Of a stretch of DNA of 64,000 nucleotides, positions 45,733 through 60,474 are shown piece by piece (positions within the stretch are counted from its first letter, which is position 1; every line of letters starts with the position of its first letter). Position numbers and translations under genes: made by a program. Source of the DNA: Pyronema omphalodes (taxonomy: Eukaryota > Ascomycota > Pezizomycetes > Pezizales > Pyronemataceae). The stretch is taken from assembly GCA_024516155.1 (NCBI GenBank), contig JAJJXM010000023.1, forward strand, positions 558,001-622,000, given 5' to 3'. Under the pieces are notes generated by a model that had not been told where the DNA came from, made no database searches, and saw nothing but the letters and a program-made list of their open reading frames with translations.

Positions 45733-46766
45733 TTTGCCGTCGTCGTTGTCCTGGCTGACCGATGCGAGAGTGTTAGCTGCAGATGGTAACGCGAGATCAT
45801 GAAATGTTATTTGACAAGTCCTCAGAGTGTGTGCTTTACGCGACTGCAACGCGTCGTGGGGTAATCAGAGAGTGAGCATTCTTTTTTTTTTACCACAAAT
45901 ATACCGGCTATTCTGTTTTGTGATACAAACAGGATAAAATGTGAAATCAGACCATTTCCTTTGAAATCTATGCATTTTGCCTGGTTGAAAGAAAGGACAT
46001 GATTGTTTGCGGACCCTGCGTGGGGTTTCTGAACCAACGGTCGCCAAGCGTTCCCGTCACACATATGTACAAAGCCTGAGCCAGCAAGGGCTTGCTTAGT
46101 CATTCACCAAGCCTTCAAGTCACATGACTATTATCGCTTTTCGCTTTGCGGATTGTGGTTTTTATGAAACAGTTCGCCAAATCAGAAAGGCAAAAGGAGA
46201 GCCTCATTCCGGTATCCGGGAGCGATGATTGTTATAATGGCGGCGATTCTAGAAAGAAAAAAAATAGAGTCTGTTGTGAACTTTGCCCTGTCCTGCTGCA
46301 AACCTCGAAAACCGCAATCCTTCCCCTCCGCCACCCAGCTCGACCACCCTCCACCAATTCCATCACCTTCATCCATCCACCAACCCTCTCAACAACCCCC
46401 TACAGGAAGCCAAAAAAGATCTTTTCACCGTCTTTTTCTTGAAATTTGGGCTTCCGGATTGTTTGTCGCGCTTCCAAAGGTCAGTACTATCCTTCTGCTG
46501 CTCTCTGTCGCTTATCTTGCCCTGTGCCCCGCCGTGCTGTCGGCTTTTTCCATCTGCCCAACCAACCAACATCCCTCGCTCGTTGCTAGCCTTCTTTACC
46601 ATCACTACTGCCCCACGGACTTAACCCTACTCTGGTCGGTACCGTCAGAAGAATTGCAACTTACTTTCGCCCCTCACAGGCTTCCATCCTCAACCCCACT
46701 ACTTGAAAACATCGACGAATCCACCGTCAACTCAGACAACACCTCGTCTCGAATAATACAGCAAAG
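45733..46766. promoter_or_regulatory. Shared divergent promoter region of pot1 and importin alpha
   Basis: About 1.03 kb separates the two start codons. The half next to importin alpha (46300-46760) is strongly pyrimidine-rich (CCCTCCGCCACC, CTTCTGCTGCTCTC), a usual feature of strongly expressed fungal genes and their 5' UTRs. The open frames there (for example 204 codons at 46225-46839) follow from that composition. A short 5' UTR intron is possible but not established. Confidence 0.45.
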
Positions 46767-48639
46767 ATGGCCGAGCGTTACATTCCCGAGCACAGACGCA
46801 ACTTCAAGGCGAAGACTGCCTTCAAGCCTGATGAGTTGAGACGCCGTCGTGAGGAGCAGCAGGTTGAGATCAGAAAGGCCAAGAGAGAGGAGAGTTTGGC
46901 AAAGAGGAGAAACATGGCCGTCGAGCAAACTCCTACCGCCGACAGTGACGATGAGGGTGCCAACGAGTCTCAGGTATGTTTGCATCGCTATCCACGACGC
47001 GGGGTTCTGTGTACCCCCCGCTTGCAGGGGTGGCTTTGTCACAAGCCCAATCAAACTCACGATGCTCTGCTTGTGTGCGAAACGCCGCTGGTAGCATTGA
47101 TTTGATGAAGGCGGAGATGACGGTCATTTGGGGATTAGAGAAGTTTGCTAACAATCAGATTTTATAGCTCAACGAGGACCTTCCTACTATGTGCAAAGGC
47201 GTTTTCTCCGAATCCATCGACCAGCAGATCCAGGCTACCACCAAGTTCAGAAAGCTTTTGTCCAAGGAGCGCAACCCCCCCATCGAGAAGGTTATCGAGT
47301 GCGGTGTCGTCTCTCGTTTCGTCGAGTTCCTTAACTCTCCCCACACCCTTGTTCAGTTCGAGGCCGCATGGGCATTGACCAACATTGCCTCCGGATCCGC
47401 CACCCAGACCCAGGTTGTTATCGAGGCCGGTGCCGTACCAATCTTCGTTCAGTTGTTGTCGAGCCACGAGCCCGATGTGCGGGAACAGGCCGTTTGGGCA
47501 TTGGGTAACATTGCTGGTGACTCGCCGCAATGCCGTGACTACGTTTTGTCCGCTGGAGCTCTTCCCCCGTTGTTGTCCCTCCTTGGAGACAGCCGCAAGC
47601 TCTCCATGTTGAGAAACGCCACCTGGACCCTTTCCAACTTCTGCCGTGGAAAGACCCCCCAGCCTGATTGGAACACTGTAAGTTGAACCGTAGATATAAC
47701 AAACGTCATAATATTAACCATTACGTATAGATCCTTCCCGCTCTTCCTGTTTTGGCTAAGCTCGTATACTCTCTCGACGATGAGGTCCTCATCGATGCCT
47801 GCTGGGCCATCTCTTACCTTTCCGATGGATCCAACGACAAGATCCAGGCCGTCATTGAGGCCGGTATCCCTCGCCGTCTCGTCGAGCTCTTGATGCACTC
47901 TTCCACCTCCGTTCAGACCCCTGCCCTTCGTTCCGTTGGAAACATTGTCACTGGTGACGACGTCCAGACCCAGGTCATTATTAACTGTGGTGCTCTTCCC
48001 GCATTGTTGTCTCTCCTCTCCTCCCCTAAGGACGGAATCCGCAAGGAGGCATGCTGGACCATTTCCAACATTACTGCTGGAAACTCCACTCAGATTCAGG
48101 CCGTCATTGACGCCAACATCATTCCCCCTCTTATCAACCTCCTTGGACACGGAGACTTCAAGACCCGCAAGGAGGCCTGCTGGGCCATCTCAAACGCCAC
48201 CTCTGGTGGTCTCTCCAAGCCTGAGCAGATCCGCTACCTCGTCAACCAGGGATGTATCCGTCCCCTTTGCGACCTTCTTGCCTGCATGGACAACAAGATC
48301 ATTCAGGTTGCTCTTGACGGTCTTGAGAACATTCTCAAGGTTGGAGAGATGGACAAGTCCCCCGAGTCTGACAACTTGAACCGCTACGCCGTCTACATTG
48401 AGGAGGCTGGTGGAATGGAGAAGATCCACAACTGCCAGAACAACGCCAACGAGGAGATTTACATGAAGGCATACAACATTATCGAGAAGTACTTCTCTGA
48501 TGAGGATGATGAGGGTGCTGAGATCCAGGGACTTGCTCCCCAGGCCGAGAACAGCGGAACCTTCGCTTTTGGAGCCAACCCTCAGCAGGGAGGATTCAGC
48601 TTCGCCAACGGTGGAAACAATGACAGCATGGACATGTAA
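46767..48639 (+). CDS. SRP1: Importin subunit alpha (karyopherin alpha)
   Basis: Exons 46767-46973, 47168-47677 and 47731-48639 join in frame (introns 194 bp, GTATGT...TATAG, and 53 bp, GTAAGT...TATAG) to 541 residues, the usual length. Importin alpha binds classical nuclear localisation signals and links cargo to importin beta. The N-terminal importin-beta-binding domain is clear: [13 protein letters not shown], then [20 protein letters not shown] and SLAKRRN. Ten armadillo repeats follow, with the Trp/Asn ladder that grips cargo: [78 protein letters not shown]. The acidic tail before the Gly/Phe/Asn-rich end (FSDEDDEG) is also typical. Codons are biased to C in the third position, as expected for an abundant protein. 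The ATG is the first in the frame, and the identification is firm. Confidence 0.97.
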
Positions 48640-51600
48640 GTGTCTTTGCTTTTACTTGGAGCGGATTAAAAGGAGTGGTGTGGTTATTTGGAAATGGTGT
48701 GCTCGTTTGTAGATTGTTTTCTTGTCAACTGTCATTATGAAAACTTGTTAGGGCTTTTGTTAGTGCTTTTTTTTTCTTTTCGTTATATTAGGGTGTTTTT
48801 TTTGCAACCGGGAGCTCTATTTTTTTATGCTCCCATATTCCCCCATACCCTTTTCTGTGAAACCGATGGGAAATTTTGTATCCAAACCGGCTTTGATATG
48901 CCTTGTCGTTTCTATGTGTGCCTTTGCGTCTTACGATTTTATGCCCCCCAAATTTTTATGTTATGATCTTCCCATCAGCTTTGCTAAAAATGTGTCCTCG
49001 AAATCATGTATATTCCCTACTTCATGTATATCCCCTTTGTCTATTGTCTATTATCAACCAACCTATTCATGTATCCTCTAACCTACCCGCCCGATCAAGA
49101 ATAAAAAGTATTTCCTTACTTCACCCTGTTTTGCTATTTATTTTTTCCGGCTCTGTTTTCAAAACTTTGTTTATCCCATGGAGCGAGCACTCGGGATTTA
49201 TTATGTATTTTCCTTCTTTTTTTTTTATCAACTCCGACTCCTGGTGGCGTAAATTGGGTTTGTCTACGTTTGCTTTGTGGGGAGGTGGTTTTTGTGTATG
49301 CAACGATTGCTGATTGATGATTGCTGTGATGCTTGCCTGTTTATGGGAGGGATTGTGAATGCAAACTTCTGGAATTGTGAAGGTGTGATTGCTGGTGATG
49401 CGAGTGGAATACGTGCCCTTTCAATACTCCACCAAGCCGTACATCCATTTACACCGGCTTGGTCGCAAACTTCTAGAAAATGACGCAAGCGTGGCTACCG
49501 GTAAAGTTAACGCGATTATTTTAGACACTTATGGCGTGAAATTCGATTTTGGCCAAGTTTTAATAATTCTGAATACAATCCCGTATTTCGCAAAATAACT
49601 TTGATTGCATTATAGCTTGATACTCTGTTTTCTATATGCTTTTTTAAAAAAATTAACGAACTGTTATATCCCTTGATTTTGAGGTGTATTGCATATTGTT
49701 ATCTGATGTGAAATATCATGGATTTAGTTGGAAACCGTAAGCTAGAGCCTTGTGTTAGCCCAAGGTGAACACCGAAAATGGCGGAAGAGGTATCTGTGAT
49801 GGGCAATGATCCGATTATGACTGTGGGTTTACAGTAAGTTGACAGTAATTCATGTTGGGGTGATTAGTGGGTAAGCATCTGAAAGTGAAGGAAAAATATA
49901 GCTCTTATCCTCCTCCTCCTCCTTCTCCTCCTCCTCCTCTCTCTCTATTGGCGTCCCATACCCGCCTGTTTGACAATTCTCCAACATCACCGGGTGCCCC
50001 ATCATGGCATATCAGCAGCACAATAAAATGATGCTATAAGTCAACTTCGAGGCTTTGAGTCGATTTTGAATATCCAATTTACAGCCCCCGCTCTACTGGT
50101 GATTTGTTTTGGTCATAAGGTTAGGACCCACAAGCTCTCAATACATTTAGTTAATACCACCATTCAATATCTGATCTTAATTCCATTCAATTTGCTTGAG
50201 CAAGCTTCGTGAATTTCAAATAGAGAACAGTGCTGGCAGATAATCGTAATAACAAGTCATCGGTTGATTGATAGTGCCCTAGCTGATGGAGGATTGCAAA
50301 AATTGTCGAGTGTGGGCCACTGGGAGAAACGGACCGGTCAGTTATTTTTTAGATCAAGGTTCGGCTCATTCATGAGCAATGAAGCATCAGGATTTGATTG
50401 TACGAAAGACTTTACTGTGTTGGAAAGACTAAATGTATCCATTACTTCCGGTACAGTATTTGAGTTGTATCATGTAAATTCATGGTTCGGCCATGGACCA
50501 ATACTTACAAAACATTATGAAGAAAACGCTGGATAGTAGATAGGTGTTGCCCCAAGAATCAATAGCATAATTTGTATCAAAGCATTTCAATAAAATTGGA
50601 ATCTACGCAAATCATTCCGAGGGGCTGGTCAAGTTCCGGCCAATATCCGAAGGCCATACCAGTGTATCACTAATAAAATCAACAAACAATATTCGAAGAG
50701 ACAATTGCAATAGATACAAACATCTTTGATGCTAGCAAAAGGGTCTTTGGTATAGAGCACCTGGGCATGTTTACCTGTATGGGGAACCCGACACAATCTA
50801 GCATATACGTACTACAAGATGTACCACATTAGAGTAACAACGCCATCACTATTACTAAAGAGAGACAGCAACATTTCAGTTTTCATACGTATTCCGCCTT
50901 ATGTTTGCTGTCTCCGAAACGACAGTGAAAACACCGCCGTAGCACCGTCAGCGTGATCGGCGTATCCAGTCACAAAATAGAAACCGAATACAAACGGAGT
51001 ATCGCATACCATAGCTTCCAGAGGCGGATACTCAAAATAGCTATTACATCCATCACTTTTAGACGCTACATCAGCGGTACTACAAGGTTGTTCCTGCACC
51101 AAATTGGCGCCAAATCTGCTCGCTACCGACAACTGTACCGCCACATGGCGCCTAATGCGGCGTCTGACCGGGATCATTACTACCGCCCGATTTGGGTCGC
51201 AAGGAATCTATTTGGTGCTACATTTTTAATACCTTGGATTTTGCTGATTATTCGTAATTGTCTAATATTCGCTGCCTGACTACAAGTACCTGATTCATGA
51301 ATTGTAATATGAGTGTGCTACATGCTGCGGGCTGCGCACCTCCGTTCCTTCCGCTGTGACACGACCCCCAACTGACCGTATACGAGCACGCAGGCAGCGG
51401 GCTCCCTGAACTCCCTTGAGTTTCCTTGGTTTTCCTTGGGTTCTTCTTGAGTTCCCTACCATCTGGCTTCCTGGGGCTGAATGCCTCAGATAACATGCGG
51501 TGGTGGTCGGACATTTAGGCGTTTTCATAGGAGATCGCAGGGTGATACAAGCCTGCGCATAAACAGATTTTACCGGGTTCTTACTGGCGGTATTCCTCGG

Positions 51601-54600
51601 TTTGAAGGCCTTGATCTAGACTTATAAGTGGTGAATATCGACCACCGAAGTGCATACGAAAACATTCAGCCCTGTTTGTTTTTAGACCTTCGGTATTCGG
51701 ACCGAAAGAGCTATCGCGGAGAGGTATCGAGTCAAGGAATTTGTTGAGCTACCACAAGTCTGATGATACAGTACCCTGGATTGAAGCTTTTATGTAACTG
51801 GATAACCACTGGTCCTTTGACAGACGGAGATTGTCCTCTTGATCATGCATAAACTCAACAACTTAAGAATGAGCCATGTAGCGCAATTCGCCCCAAATTT
51901 AACGTTACAAAAAGGTATAAACGCCGTGGGTATAATGATATCTTAAGGGTCATGCATAAGTTGTCCATTGGGTAGTTGATATACGTCGCTCAAAACCGGT
52001 AATCATATCTTTCCTCGCCTGAGGATTTCATGAGATATGAAGGTTGCTGGACAGCATTTCTAATTCGTCGTTAAAAGTTTGCATCACTCTTTCACAGCAT
52101 CTGATTATTAACCAATAAGAAGACAACTTTTACTGCCTTATGTAAAGTCGCTCGTTCCTGTGCATTCAAGTTTGATTAAGTGTTATGGATACCAGCACAC
52201 GGATTCGCTGTGCTAGGAATTTGAACCGGGAACTCATGTCTTTTCATGATTATTTATTCCCCAGATGACAGCGTGTGTCTTTCTCTATGAATCAGTCCAC
52301 CACTATAGGTGATACAACCACGCTCCACGTCACGCAAAAACAATATCAAGGTCCCGTCATGTGGCATCACTCAACTTTCGCCAATTAGCCTGCAAAGAAT
52401 TCTGCGGGTTGTGGGTTGTGATGGATAAGCGCCGAGACTTGATGATCTATAGATTATTTCCGTACATCGCCGGGGTCATGCGTTACCTCATCTAACCACT
52501 GGTCAAAGGATCTTTCCTATGGTTGCGGAAGAGATTTTTTTTATTCATGATAACGTTCGTTTATCAAACAGCTAGCGCTAGTGGCGAAGTCTTCTGCTCA
52601 CCAAACCTCCGACAAAGCCCCGGTGAGTGGAGTCAATCAATGGAGTCACGAACTCCAAATGGTTTTATCCAAGTGTTTCGGAACCCAATGAGAAAATTTT
52701 GAGGTGTTTTATCCCTAGGTCCTTGGTACGATTCTTTGTGGTTCTTCGACAGATCGGGGATCTAAACTTCATAGATCTGTGTAAGCCTACAAGGGCATCC
52801 CCCCTACCAGAAGCACTCGGTGTTTTTTACGCTGCATGGATATTTCGTGATCCTTTTTCCTTTTCCTTTCATCATCAGGTTTCCTAACCACAACCAGCCT
52901 TCATTATCAAGTAAGTTTACCGAACAAACTTACGATATCCCCGTCTGCTGACTAGAAGTAATAAATTTAATCATGATTAAGTGCACAAACCCTAGACCTA
53001 ACAAAGATACCGGCTGCATCGGTCAGTATCTACCCTACCAGAGGCTTTCTGTATCGAGTTACACGAGCCTCTTTCCTTGCTTTACGTTTTACTTGAAGCT
53101 GCTTTACGTTGTGAGTTGCATCGTGTTGCTTTATTTCGGGAACGCGAAATAAATGTAAAATACTGTATTGTGGTAAGGGTGAGCTGGAGTTGTAAGGGAG
53201 GGTATAATTGCATTGAACGAAAGTTCCCTAACTTCCAGGCTACCCTTCCATGATGCGAGAATGCATCCAATCAAAGTAATTATTTGATTGTTAGTGCAAC
53301 TAACGAAGGCAAAAAATCGACGCAACATACGCAAAGTAAAGTAACACATGGAACTGACGATAGAGAACACTACGTAAGTCTAACGCGAAAAGCCAAAGAA
53401 AAAGCCAGAAAAATGAACACTATTTTACCGGCATGCGAGCTGCGTAAAGGAAAAGCTCGGGATAAAAAAATGTCTCCTGCGTGCAGTCTTCGTACGGTCA
53501 CGCTGTCCGCTGCCACCCCTTGTTCTTATTCTTCCCGAAAGCCTACCTAGCAAATGGCTGCCAGCTTGGGATACTCTGAGAGGGCTTCATTTCTGAAATA
53601 CCTCAACTCTCAACACACCGCGACGTTAAACTGCGTCCAGACTGCATCATTTCGTGGCTTTTCAAAACGCAACTGTTCTAACTAGACTAGTGATATGTAA
53701 CCCCCAAATTCGGCAATATGTTCGAGCTTCTCGCTAAGATGACGATACGAGAAGGGTTATTTTGCGACACGTACAGTTATTGAATGAAAAGGACCGGAAT
53801 GGTGGCATCGAGGAAGTAATAGAGTGAAAAGATAAGCTAAGGAGGATCTTATCCATGCCATACAGCCAGGATGTTTCTTGGGTGCTGACTGGAATGCCGA
53901 AATCTTAATATGGATGAGGGCGTTTGATTGATATAGTCAACTATACAGATCCGACATTTGTTTGTCACAGTTGAAGGGAGTCAAATGAATGACTGACTTT
54001 CACAAACAGATGCTAGACATGAATGGACTAAATTGTGCGCTATTTCGCGGTAAGTATCATCCAAGTGACCACACACATCATACATAGTTCAATATAACCC
54101 TGGTGATCAGGTACCTGCGGAGAGTTACAGTTCATTGCCGATGCCATAGAGTTTGACATAACATAGCAAAGGGAGGGATAAATAGAAAATGTAGAGTTAT
54201 GTTTGGCGCGCGTTGTTTGTAACTTGAGTACAATAATCGGTCAGGCACGTAATCGATCATGAGGTAAACTGGAAAGGGAATTTGAGAGGCGTATGGATAC
54301 CGAAGTAGATCATGCAAGATCGTATCAACCTTTCAAATCGAATCAAAAACCCATGACGAAAAGAACAACTTCCGTTATGTGGACCGGCGCCTGGTTATTA
54401 GCAAGTAATATCAGGATATCCGACGGATGTCGTTGTTCATCGCGCGAGTGGGGTGGCGCCCTTCCGGTGACCCAGGCCAAGCAGTGGGGAAGGACCACAG
54501 ACCAAACAATGTTAAACCCCACTTCATTGTGCATTTAAGATAATAATCCAAGCGGCAACGGGGATTGGATGCCTTCTATACCTGCGGATAGAGATGATTC

Positions 54601-57063
54601 AGCCCCTCTTTAATAACCTTAGGCATGCATAGGAGCATCACCTGGATAGATGAACCTTCCTGTGTGCGCTCCTTTCCTTACTTCTGCCATGGGCTTTGGA
54701 GCTTCTTCATGTATCCCATCGCTGTTTTGATTCACAACCCGGATCTTCTGTACGGAAGACGTGACACGTATGATAATTCGCACCCCGGAACCCTGACAAA
54801 ATGAGTGTTATGTACGCCTGAAAAATCAATCCGGAAATGGGGTCTTGGACCTCGTTTGCCTAGCCGACAGACAGAAAAATCACGGACGGGTAACCCCATG
54901 TTAAGTGGCGTAAGTTAAGCCGCCGCAAAAGTAAGAGCTCTACGGCATCGTCGTTAATATTACTGGAAAAAGTTATGCTCGTCAAACTCATTTCACATTA
55001 CAAATGTAAGCAAACATCAAAATAACTTCGACGGTATGCACCTGTCTCATTGCTGACGGGTACTTACCGAGGTGTTTCTTCGCCACCTTGAAGGCTTGGT
55101 ATCGCATAATGCTCTCCTATGGCTACGGACTGCCAGCCAAAACAATATTTGCTAGATTCGTAAGATCCAACAGCGCCTTATACACTGTTCTATGTTTGTA
55201 ACTTTAGGCGGTGGTAAGCGTTGAAACATTTGTTGAAACTGCTCGTAATTGGCCTTGGCGGCTCATGCAGCGAAATATTTAAAAACATACACGTGACGTC
55301 ATGGCCATCAAGACGGTGCAGTTTCTGAATATGAGGGAGTGTTTCTCAATATGCAGGTAGGAATCTACTGTACAATAGGTATCCAAGCTAACACATTTAT
55401 CTCTGCCTAGAAATAAACAATAGATAAAATAAATGTCACTTTATGTCGAACTCAGTAAAACACATACAAATGTACAAACTCCAGGTACAATCAGTCCTTA
55501 TGGAATGGTATTCGGAGGAAGCACGGGTTTCACATAATCATTACAAGATACCGCTTTTTATTTATGTAATTATTTTATAGCATGGTGCACAAAGAATAAT
55601 CAGGTTCGTATCATTGTACCCGGGGGTAAGGGTAAGTCGTCGAGCGCTCTGCTTGTATCACCATCCCGGGCTTTTCTCCATCGCACAATAATGAATGCCA
55701 AGAAAACAGCCTTTCATGAACCATCAAATATCTTTTAATAATTATGGTTAACATATCTATTATGGGAATATTAAACCTTCCGCCATTCTCAGGAAACCTC
55801 TGGACTCGTGATTGTCTTGTTGCTATGTCCAAATTATATGAGGTGCTCTGTACTCAAGGCAGCCCCCCCCCCCCCCCGAGTACATAAAATGCGGGTCTTA
55901 CTATTAGATCGTGATTGTCGTACGAGACTATTGATCGTCTCTTATAATCGCAAGCTGAGGAACCGGGCAGATCCAAAAGTTGTAGAGCACTGAAATCATC
56001 CTGAACTCTTCGGCCGGAATTTCACTGCTGAGTACATGTACTCAGAGTACATGAAGCTTTGAAACCCTAAAACATCAAGCCTTTGGTTAACATTCTCAGG
56101 GGCAAACCGCAAGCATTTCTACCCTAAAATAATTGTAAGTAATTCTGAACATATGTAGTTAAAAGGCCCTGTTTCAAAACCACCACTTCGAATTCACGTT
56201 TTGACAATCGTTTCTTTGACATCAAACTTCGTCGGGCATTCGTCAGTTGACGTTGGTGTCTTGGCATGCGAGCGCCTCACTTCAGTATCGCTGCATGGGC
56301 ATCGGGATACCACAACCCAATCCCACGCATTCAACCGATCTTCCACCTCCATGTTTGCAATTTTTGCTCGATAAAAACCATCTGCCTTGTGTAGCCAAGC
56401 GTTTGATGACATGTGGATTTATGACGAAAGAATCATCTGGTATGTTCTCCTTCAATCGTTAAGCCGTTTCCAGTGATGCGGCGTCGAGGCTCCATGATTT
56501 GACGCCTCAAGCGGCCCATGGTCAACAAATACTTGACAGGTGTGAACCCTTTGTCATAGTAGACCCGCATAATTCCAATGTATCCAACGTATCCAACGGA
56601 ATGTTACTTGCCCCGTCTCTTCCGCGAGCTTCTATGAGCGTTGGTAACACATCATTCAACAGATGAAGGATTGAAGAGATTGTCATCATCGCTCACTCGT
56701 GGTTATACTAGTGTTTTATTGGTGCATTACTCTATGTTGCCGGGGAGATGCTGGATAAAGGATCCTATCGTTGCTCCGAAAATACGTCAGAAGAGACGAT
56801 TCAGGAATCAGTCACCTCTAGAGTTTGCTCTAGCTCCACTATACAATCCCAGCTGAAGAAAATACGCCGAGCGGAGAGCACTCAGCGTGGGTACGCGCAC
56901 TCCACCTACTCGTACTCCTTCCCCGTCGATTTCGTTAACTTTGTCAGACTTTCCTGATCCTGCCGGTCTTGTGCGAAGTTGCAGTTCACGTTCACGCAGC
57001 CCCCTGCGTGTGGTAGTAACTATTATAGCATAGCATACTACTGTACCACTAACCGGAGACACC

Positions 57064-57081
57064 GGGGGGGGGGGGGGGGGG
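57064..57081 (+). repeat. Homopolymer run of 18 G
   Basis: Eighteen consecutive G in non-coding sequence. Confidence 0.85.
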
Positions 57082-59987
57082 TTGTATCGACATGTATTAG
57101 AAATTCAGGCTGGGATAAGTGAAGTGTTCCGCGGTGTCCCATAAACGGTACACGGCCGCTGAGAGTCAAATTAATAGGTATCAGCAGCCGGTTGTTTTCA
57201 ACCTCCTTCCTACAAGGTGGAAGGGAATATGGAAACAGAAAAAGCACCCGATTGATCTTATGCTTTGCTGATGCGGTATCCCGCTCAGAGAAGCTTCGAA
57301 TTAGGGTCACTGTTTTAAGATTCCATTCCAGTTGGATAAAGAGGATATCGCACTTTACTTCGCACGCTCACACGCTGGATGTACGACCTAACCCAGTATG
57401 CCGGTTTAGCTTCCTTGTCTGGCCAAAAAGGCTCTTGTGAGATCGTTGCGAGGTTGCATCGGGACTACATACCAGCAGGTACCTAGAACCACAACCCCTC
57501 TCCGCTCGTCTCTCTCCTCAGCTTTATCTGCACGAAGCGGAGTTGGACGGACAAAAAAACCATCGGGAAAAAAGGAACGAGATGGCAGAGGGGTGGGCGA
57601 ATTTCCGCAATGAAACTTAGTTTGATACCGAGATAGTTACAACGGGAGAAAAAGGAAAAATCTGGCGCGCCATCTAAAGTGTAACCCGTAGTAATCCGTC
57701 GTTAACTTTGATACTTTTTTTTGTCGCCCGGAATCATGCTGATTTTGATGATCGGAAAGTAAGTCGTGGTTGCCTTCTCGCGCCATCAAAACTATTTCCA
57801 TCAAGAAGTCACTAATAGCTAACCTCGGACTCACAGGTTCAAGTCAGATTGGCAGCTGGATCACCCGTTCGTGTCTTGTCTCGCTCCTCTCGCCAGTGCA
57901 AATATGGTTGCTTGGTGTCGCTCTACAGGAGCGACAGCCTCATGAGTAAGGGGCACATAACCCGAAAGACATGATACCGATTACCATCGATGCATTTGAC
58001 CCTGCGGAAAAGGGCTGTGCGCGGCGGGCGGCGCGGTGTGCAATACATTTCTCAGTTAATTGAGGGTTATGCCGTGTGCTGTGGGGAGATGATTGGTATC
58101 GCCGGGTCTTTGGAGAATCGTAATTCTGGGTTATTACCGATGCTGGTAATCAACGAGCGCCCAGAATTTGTCACCATCACCCCGTCATATGTATTGACAA
58201 CCGGAGAGGATTCCACACACCGCCGCCGCGAGGTTACCGCAATATTGCCGGATGGATGTTGAGGTATGGAACTTCCGGTCCTAAACTGATCCTGATCTAA
58301 TATTTTGCCTCAACCTGCTCCTTGTTGACATGGGAAAAAGACGATCGCGGATGGCACCAAGTTCCACCGCTGAAAATTACAAAAGCAATCAACTACGGTT
58401 ATATCCCGCTACACCGAGGACGTATGATTCAGGATGGGGTCGGTCGGTTGGTGTATCATGGGTAGCAATAGGTTGGTTTGAGCACTGAGGTTTAGTTGGT
58501 GCGGATCGATGGTTGGTCCATTTGGATTAGGTTGAAAGGTTATGGATGTCTGCTTGTGGTGGTATCATGGAGAAAAGTGGGGGACATTTTTTTTTGTGGA
58601 GGAGGGATGGATGGTGCTGGTGCGCGTTCTCTAGAGTACATACGGGTGCTGCTTGCCTGATGCTGCGAGCTTTTGGCCTGGCTTGCCCTGGCTGGGTTGA
58701 TGAATCATACAAAACTTCAGGTGAGACCAACCCATCACCATGCCTCTAAAATATACTAACATTGTCTAGAACGAATGCAGATTGTGACGCTAAATTGCGA
58801 CTGAGGAAGAGAGAGACCTGCACCCACAAACAACACGAATATCGAAAAAGAAGACAGCCGCCTTTTCTATGCAATAACGCAACAACCACGGATAATACGT
58901 CCTGACCTGGGTCTGTTGTGACAGTGCTTTGCTTGATTTTGTGCTCTGGATTTCGATTTGATTTTTGCATCTTAACAGGAGCGGTGAAATTCTTTTCTGG
59001 GGCAGGCTTTTGTTAAACACAGGATCTGGCTGTATTAAAGGTAGCGTAATGTTGCCGCAGCTGAGTAGTGTGGAGGGCACGAAGATATATTTTTTGTTTC
59101 CATCAGGCAGCCGACGATTGGCTGCGGACCTGCGCCCTGGCGAAAGTCCAACATTGAGTTTTCGCCAACCCCCGACGCGCATTTCTCAGACTTGCCGCAT
59201 GGAGAAGGGTATTTTGGTTGCTAGAGCTGAGGGTTACTGTGCCTCAGAACCAGCATGGTTATCGTCAACGCAACGTAATAACTCATGAAGAACGCGATGT
59301 ATCGCGGTGGATGGTGGCACATTCGCTTTCGGGGAAAGCTTCACGACAATCATACAGGACATACGACGGTTACGCTCATAAAAAAAGTGTAGATATCAGC
59401 AAATGGTGAGGAGTCGCTGCACCTTCAACAAGCCAAGCCTGAGCTGAACCTAACGCAAAAAGGGTTCTCAGGGAAAGAGCCCGGGCTGGCTGGGTCGGTG
59501 CTGAGTGCCTGGCTACTTCCTCTAGATCGCGAACTCATGCTACTCAACTTTGACTGGTCAGCTCATCGACAGCGCAGTCTTTCGAACCGGATTGGACTGT
59601 ATGGCATAGACGACTTAACTCACGAATGATATGTAGGAACGATGGCTATTCCAGATAACGATAAACACAGGATTTAGAGCACCAGAGAAGAAATTATAAT
59701 CCGAAAAAGTAACTGATTCAATACAGTGTTATCTCCTCGTACTTTTGGCTTGAATTTCCTAACTTCAGCGCTGAGGAATGGAAGGAAAAGAAGAAAGAAA
59801 ATGGTTGACGGCAACGATACTTCTTGAGTTTTCTGTGATCAGTTTTGTATGTATTCGCAACTTCATGCCCGCACGACAACCCTCTATGTCTGCACATCCC
59901 GCCGCCCAACCCACCTAACAACCACTACGGCAACCACCCAAGTTAGAGGGCATGTGCGTTCCACACGTTCCACCAGCGCCTCTTTCG

Positions 59988-60013
59988 AAAAAAAAAAAAA
60001 AAAAAAAAAAAAA
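59988..60013 (+). repeat. Homopolymer run of 26 A
   Basis: Twenty-six A. I looked for a flanking target-site duplication as at 18.5 kb and did not find one. Confidence 0.85.
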
Positions 60014-60474
60014 GTGCAAGGTTAGGGGAACACCAACGAAACCAGTCTGGGAGTGGGATAGTTGCATTTGGGGGAAGTGGGTGTGCTAACCTAGTACTAG
60101 TTCAAATGCCGGTCGGTGTCGAGCGAAAGCCTAGGCTGAAGGTTACGAAGTCTGGCACAAACGTGATCCTCCATGGAAGGAAGGAAAGGAAGCGCAGAAT
60201 GATCTACGAACGGAGATGCAACGGCAAAATCTACGGCAACATAGAGGAGGCCAACGGAAAGACAAGCTATCGTTCCCTTCATTCCACCATATTGCAATCT
60301 TACAAAGCTGAAGAATGAGGGTGAGTAATAGAAAAAGTGTTTGTTTCGGGTGTATGATCGCCCGTGTACAAACTACCTTCATACCTTCATCAACAATTCG
60401 CCGAACTCGGTCATGAACGCAATAATCAACGTCAACGAAATAAATAAAGCCGTGGTTTTATCTAGAAAATATCG

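Noticed and set aside
46225..46839. 204-codon plus-strand frame upstream of importin alpha
   Set aside because: Its pyrimidine-rich leader composition explains the lack of stops, and it overlaps the importin start out of frame.
47539..48150. 203-codon minus-strand frame
   Set aside because: It is antisense to importin alpha armadillo repeats; a shadow caused by strong codon bias.
50899..51279. Overlapping 92- and 108-codon frames on opposite strands
   Set aside because: Neither has a signal peptide or known motif, and each could be the shadow of the other.
59988..60013. 26-A run as a possible retroposon tail
   Set aside because: No direct repeat was found flanking it and there is no recognisable body upstream.
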